From NCBI GenBank assembly GCA_017413105.1, contig JAFPVA010000053.1, positions 1 through 33,657 on the forward strand: 33,657 nt of DNA, written 5' to 3'. Position numbers and translations under genes: made by a program. The DNA comes from Butyrivibrio sp. (GTDB lineage: Bacteria > Bacillota > Clostridia > Lachnospirales > Lachnospiraceae). Below are positions 31,217 through 33,657 of the stretch, piece by piece (positions within the stretch are counted from its first letter, which is position 1; each line of letters opens with the position of its first letter). Under the pieces are notes generated by a model that was not told where the DNA came from, ran no database searches, and worked only from the letters and a program-made list of their open reading frames with translations.

Positions 31217-32689
31217 TTACATATGGCCGTCGCGATGCATTGAGAATTTATCCATAGGATAATTCTTAAGGTTTTCCAAAACCTTTCTGTCATCTGCTTT
31301 GGCAAGAAGGCTCTCCCTGGCCTTGTTTATTACAGAAATATGCCTATGCTTGGACGGTCCTCCAACACATCCGCCCGGGCATACCATTCCTTCTATGAAG
31401 TCTTCCGGCAGCTTACCAAACTTAAGAAGCGTAAGTGCTTTTTTACACTCCATTCCGCCATGGGCTGCAAGCAGTTTTATGTCCTCCGTACTCTGGCCTC
31501 TCTCCTGCATGCACTCCAGTACTGCCTTTGCAACACCGCCGCTTCCGGCAAAGCGTTTTCCGAAGATGGAAGATTCCTGATAAGTTGAATCCACCGGTTC
31601 AAACTGTACATCTTTTGATCTCATGAGAGCCCTTAGCTCGCCATAGGTAACAACATAATCCGCGTTGTCTTTTACCGATTTATCCTGGGCCTCAGCCTTT
31701 TTTGCAATACATGGTCCGATAAATACCGTGATGCATCCGGGTCTTGTCGCCTTGAGATATCTTGAAATAGCACACATCGGAGATACTACTGAGGACATGT
31801 TGTTCTCATACTGCTCCGGGAAGTGTTTCTTTAACATATTTATAAATGCGGGACAGCAGGAGGTGGTCATCTTTTTCCCCTCCTTGAAGGCCTCTGCCCA
31901 TTCCTCCGACTCGTAGGCTGCAGTCATGTCACCGCCAAGGCCTACCTCTACCATATCTGCGAAACCTATCTTCTTAAGGCCTTCTCTTATGGAAGCCATG
32001 GAGATATCTTCTCCGAACTGTCCTTCTGTGGCAGGAGCGCACATGGCGATAACTTCCTTGCCATCCTTGATATGCTTGATAATATCTACCAGGAAGGTCT
32101 TGGAGCCGATTGCTGCAAAAGGACAGCTATGGATACAGTGTCCGCACTGGATACACTTATCCTCATCTATCTTGCAATAGCCATATTCGTCATAGGTAAT
32201 GGCACCCACTGCACAAGCCTTTTTGCAAGGTCTCTCAAGATGCACGATTGCTGTATATGGACAGGCTGCTGCGCATCTACCACATTCCTTACACTTTACG
32301 GGATCAATATGCATGTGAGTATCACCCGGAGCTATTGCCCCAAACTCGCAGGAGCTAAGACATGCTTTTCCCATACAGAATCTGCAGTTATCTGTTACGG
32401 AATAGGCTGAAATCGGACACTCGTCACAGGCCGGATCAATGACCTGTACAATATTAGTTGAATCAGGATTGTAGGTAGGGTTCTTTGCCATGGCAAGATT
32501 GATCCTCTGCCTTACAATCTCTCTTTCCTTGTAAATACAACATCTATACTCAGGCTTAGGCCCCGGAATAGTCTTATTTATCAGCTGCTCGATATGGTTC
32601 TGATCGTTTAATCCCTCCCATTCAAGACGGCACACTTCCTCCATGATTTTGTGTTTAAAGCTGTTCATGCTTTCATCATTATTTACCAT
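31217..32689 (-). CDS. [FeFe] hydrogenase, ferredoxin-type, possibly sensory (group C/D-like)
   Basis: The 490-aa protein has an N-terminal ferredoxin region with several cysteine clusters, including CKECGRCAAACP and CIQCGHCIHSCP (two 4Fe-4S). The H-cluster domain shows L1 TTSCCPAF, L2 FIGPCIAKKAEA, and L3 EGMVCPGGCVGG. The four cysteines that hold the H-cluster are kept. Standard catalytic enzymes read MPCxxK at L2; here Gly replaces Met. That, with the absent 2Fe-2S domain, fits the group C/D enzymes thought to be sensors or slow. GGGAG precedes the ATG. It lies between larB and a histidine kinase, and 25 bases separate it from larB. Confidence 0.88.
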   Translation of the reverse strand: MVNNDESMNSFKHKIMEEVCRLEWEGLNDQNHIEQLINKTIPGPKPEYRCCIYKEREIVRQRINLAMAKNPTYNPDSTNIVQVIDPACDECPISAYSVTDNCRFCMGKACLSSCEFGAIAPGDTHMHIDPVKCKECGRCAAACPYTAIVHLERPCKKACAVGAITYDEYGYCKIDEDKCIQCGHCIHSCPFAAIGSKTFLVDIIKHIKDGKEVIAMCAPATEGQFGEDISMASIREGLKKIGFADMVEVGLGGDMTAAYESEEWAEAFKEGKKMTTSCCPAFINMLKKHFPEQYENNMSSVVSPMCAISRYLKATRPGCITVFIGPCIAKKAEAQDKSVKDNADYVVTYGELRALMRSKDVQFEPVDSTYQESSIFGKRFAGSGGVAKAVLECMQERGQSTEDIKLLAAHGGMECKKALTLLKFGKLPEDFIEGMVCPGGCVGGPSKHRHISVINKARESLLAKADDRKVLENLKNYPMDKFSMHRDGHM

Positions 32690-32714
32690 ATAAAATCTCC
32701 CAGAATTTTACTTT

Positions 32715-33497
32715 TTACTTTCCCGCTACTTTCATATTTATCATTCCTGCCAGATAACCTGCCCCAAAGCCGTTGTCGATATTCACAACGCTTACGCCAC
32801 TGGCACAGGAATTTATCATGGACAAAAGAGCTGCCAATCCTCCGAAGCTTGCTCCATATCCCACACTTGTAGGAACAGCAATGACCGGGCAGTCTGCCAA
32901 ACCGCCCACTACGCTTGCCAAAGCTCCCTCCATACCAGCTATGGCTATAATCGCATTGGCGCTCATTATCTCATCAAGGCTTCTTTTTTCAAGAAGTCTG
33001 TGAATCCCGGCAACGCCAACGTCATATAGCCTTACAACCTTATTTCCAAGCGCCTCTGCAGTCCTTGCGGCCTCTTCAGCTACTGGTATATCACTGGTTC
33101 CGCCTGTTGCTATAACTATTTTTCCAACACCTTTTTCAGGATCAGGCTGTTCTCCCGCTATTCCTATCCTGCTGACTTCGTCGTAGGTAAAAGGCAGGTC
33201 ACTATCTTTTTTTTCATTGGCAAAAAAGTCTGCCTGTTCCCGTGACATTCTTGTGATAAGAACGCTTTTCTGTCCCTTCTCCATAAGCTTTTCTGCTATG
33301 GATAGGATCTGTTCCTTAGTCTTGCCCTGACCGTAGATGACTTCCGGAGTTCCCTGCCTGAGTCCTCTGTGAAAATCCGGTCTTGCAAATCCCATATCCT
33401 CAAAAGGTGCCTCCTTTAACCTGAGGACGGCATCCTCTATGCTGGTCGTGCCTTCCTTCACCTGTTCAAGGAGCCTTGTAATATCTTTTTCTTCCAT
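32715..33497 (-). CDS. larB: LarB, nickel-pincer cofactor biosynthesis carboxylase/hydrolase
   Basis: The 260-aa protein converts nicotinate adenine dinucleotide into pyridinium-3,5-biscarboxylic acid mononucleotide, the first step to the nickel-pincer nucleotide of lactate racemase-type enzymes. The C-terminal half is PurE-like (IATGGTSDIPVAEEAARTAE, GMEGALASVVGGL). The reactive Cys is probably that in INSCASGVSVVNIDNG. larC, larE and larA are not seen. It is first in the operon with the hydrogenase, and its 5' flank is formed by a mobile element copy, so its promoter lies inside or beyond that element. An AAAGG is far from the ATG and weak. Confidence 0.92.
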   Translation of the reverse strand: MEEKDITRLLEQVKEGTTSIEDAVLRLKEAPFEDMGFARPDFHRGLRQGTPEVIYGQGKTKEQILSIAEKLMEKGQKSVLITRMSREQADFFANEKKDSDLPFTYDEVSRIGIAGEQPDPEKGVGKIVIATGGTSDIPVAEEAARTAEALGNKVVRLYDVGVAGIHRLLEKRSLDEIMSANAIIAIAGMEGALASVVGGLADCPVIAVPTSVGYGASFGGLAALLSMINSCASGVSVVNIDNGFGAGYLAGMINMKVAGK

Positions 33498-33517
33498 ATT
33501 TATTCAAGCCTTTACTA

Positions 33518-33657
33518 GTTACTGTTCACTCGCATGCAGCTCGCTCCAGTAACCAATTCGCGCATTCATTCCATATCGACTTCGTCGAAGGAATGCGCTC
33601 ACTCCTGCATCAAGTTCTCACGAAATGCGCAGCTTAGTGCGCATTTCTGTCTGAACA
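33518..33657. mobile_element. Third copy of the 145-bp element, cut by the window end
   Basis: GTTACTGTTCACTCGCATGC onward is the reverse-orientation copy of 7000-7144. The window stops inside the other terminal repeat (TGAACA). Five more bases would make it exactly 145 bp. It lies only 20 bases upstream of larB. Confidence 0.8.

Overview
The window is low- to mid-GC chromosomal DNA from an anaerobic Firmicute, most likely Lachnospiraceae (Butyrivibrio/Pseudobutyrivibrio-like). The reasons are strong AGGAGG-type ribosome sites, a GntR-clpC arrangement without ctsR/mcsAB, a ferredoxin-type [FeFe] hydrogenase, a BspA-type secreted protein, DUF6142 and many tiny membrane proteins. This is inferred from gene content and protein style; no database search was possible. 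Almost everything is on the minus strand. The clear plus-strand gene is pyrF.

Layout: (1) 2-1915 is a group II intron (class C-like) with a MarathonRT-like maturase. It sits directly behind a terminator hairpin (1920-1962) that closes a short putative transcript with its own consensus promoter. (2) 2142-2293 holds a hairpin and three tandem 36-bp repeats whose stems covary. (3) 2374-5165 is a membrane-protein cluster: a CaCA-family Na+/Ca2+ exchanger, two overlapping unlisted small ORFs (47 and 50 aa), two 142-aa paralogues and, between them, a one-helix DUF2179 protein. (4) 5205-7152 holds an XRE-regulator remnant, a PD-(D/E)XK-like protein, a repeat-rich gene-free stretch, tRNA-Pro(AGG), and a 145-bp palindromic mobile element flanked by an 8-bp target duplication. 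(5) 7279-11779 holds secreted and surface proteins: a sugar-binding lipoprotein, a probable truncated surface protein, and a pair of transglutaminase-like proteins, one apparently lacking catalytic residues.

(6) 12041-17031 is the stress and repair block: GntR-clpC, a small 'endosialidase'-type protein, then radA. (7) 17039-22314 is a de novo purine operon purE-purM-purN-purD, ending in an SH3 membrane protein with a strange charged tail. (8) 22430-26112 is pyrE, a 50-aa membrane protein, DUF6142 and an M29 aminopeptidase, divergent from pyrF (26178-27101). (9) 27262-33497 is a tight operon larB, [FeFe] hydrogenase, hybrid histidine kinase, response regulator, with the mobile element again just upstream of larB at the window edge.

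The most unusual items are: the larB/hydrogenase/two-component operon; the short transcript with a tracrRNA-nexus-like word in front of the intron; the covarying tandem repeats; the DUF2179/paralogue/small-ORF cluster; the degenerate transglutaminase partner; and the 145-bp element, one copy of which supplies the stop codon of a neighbouring gene.
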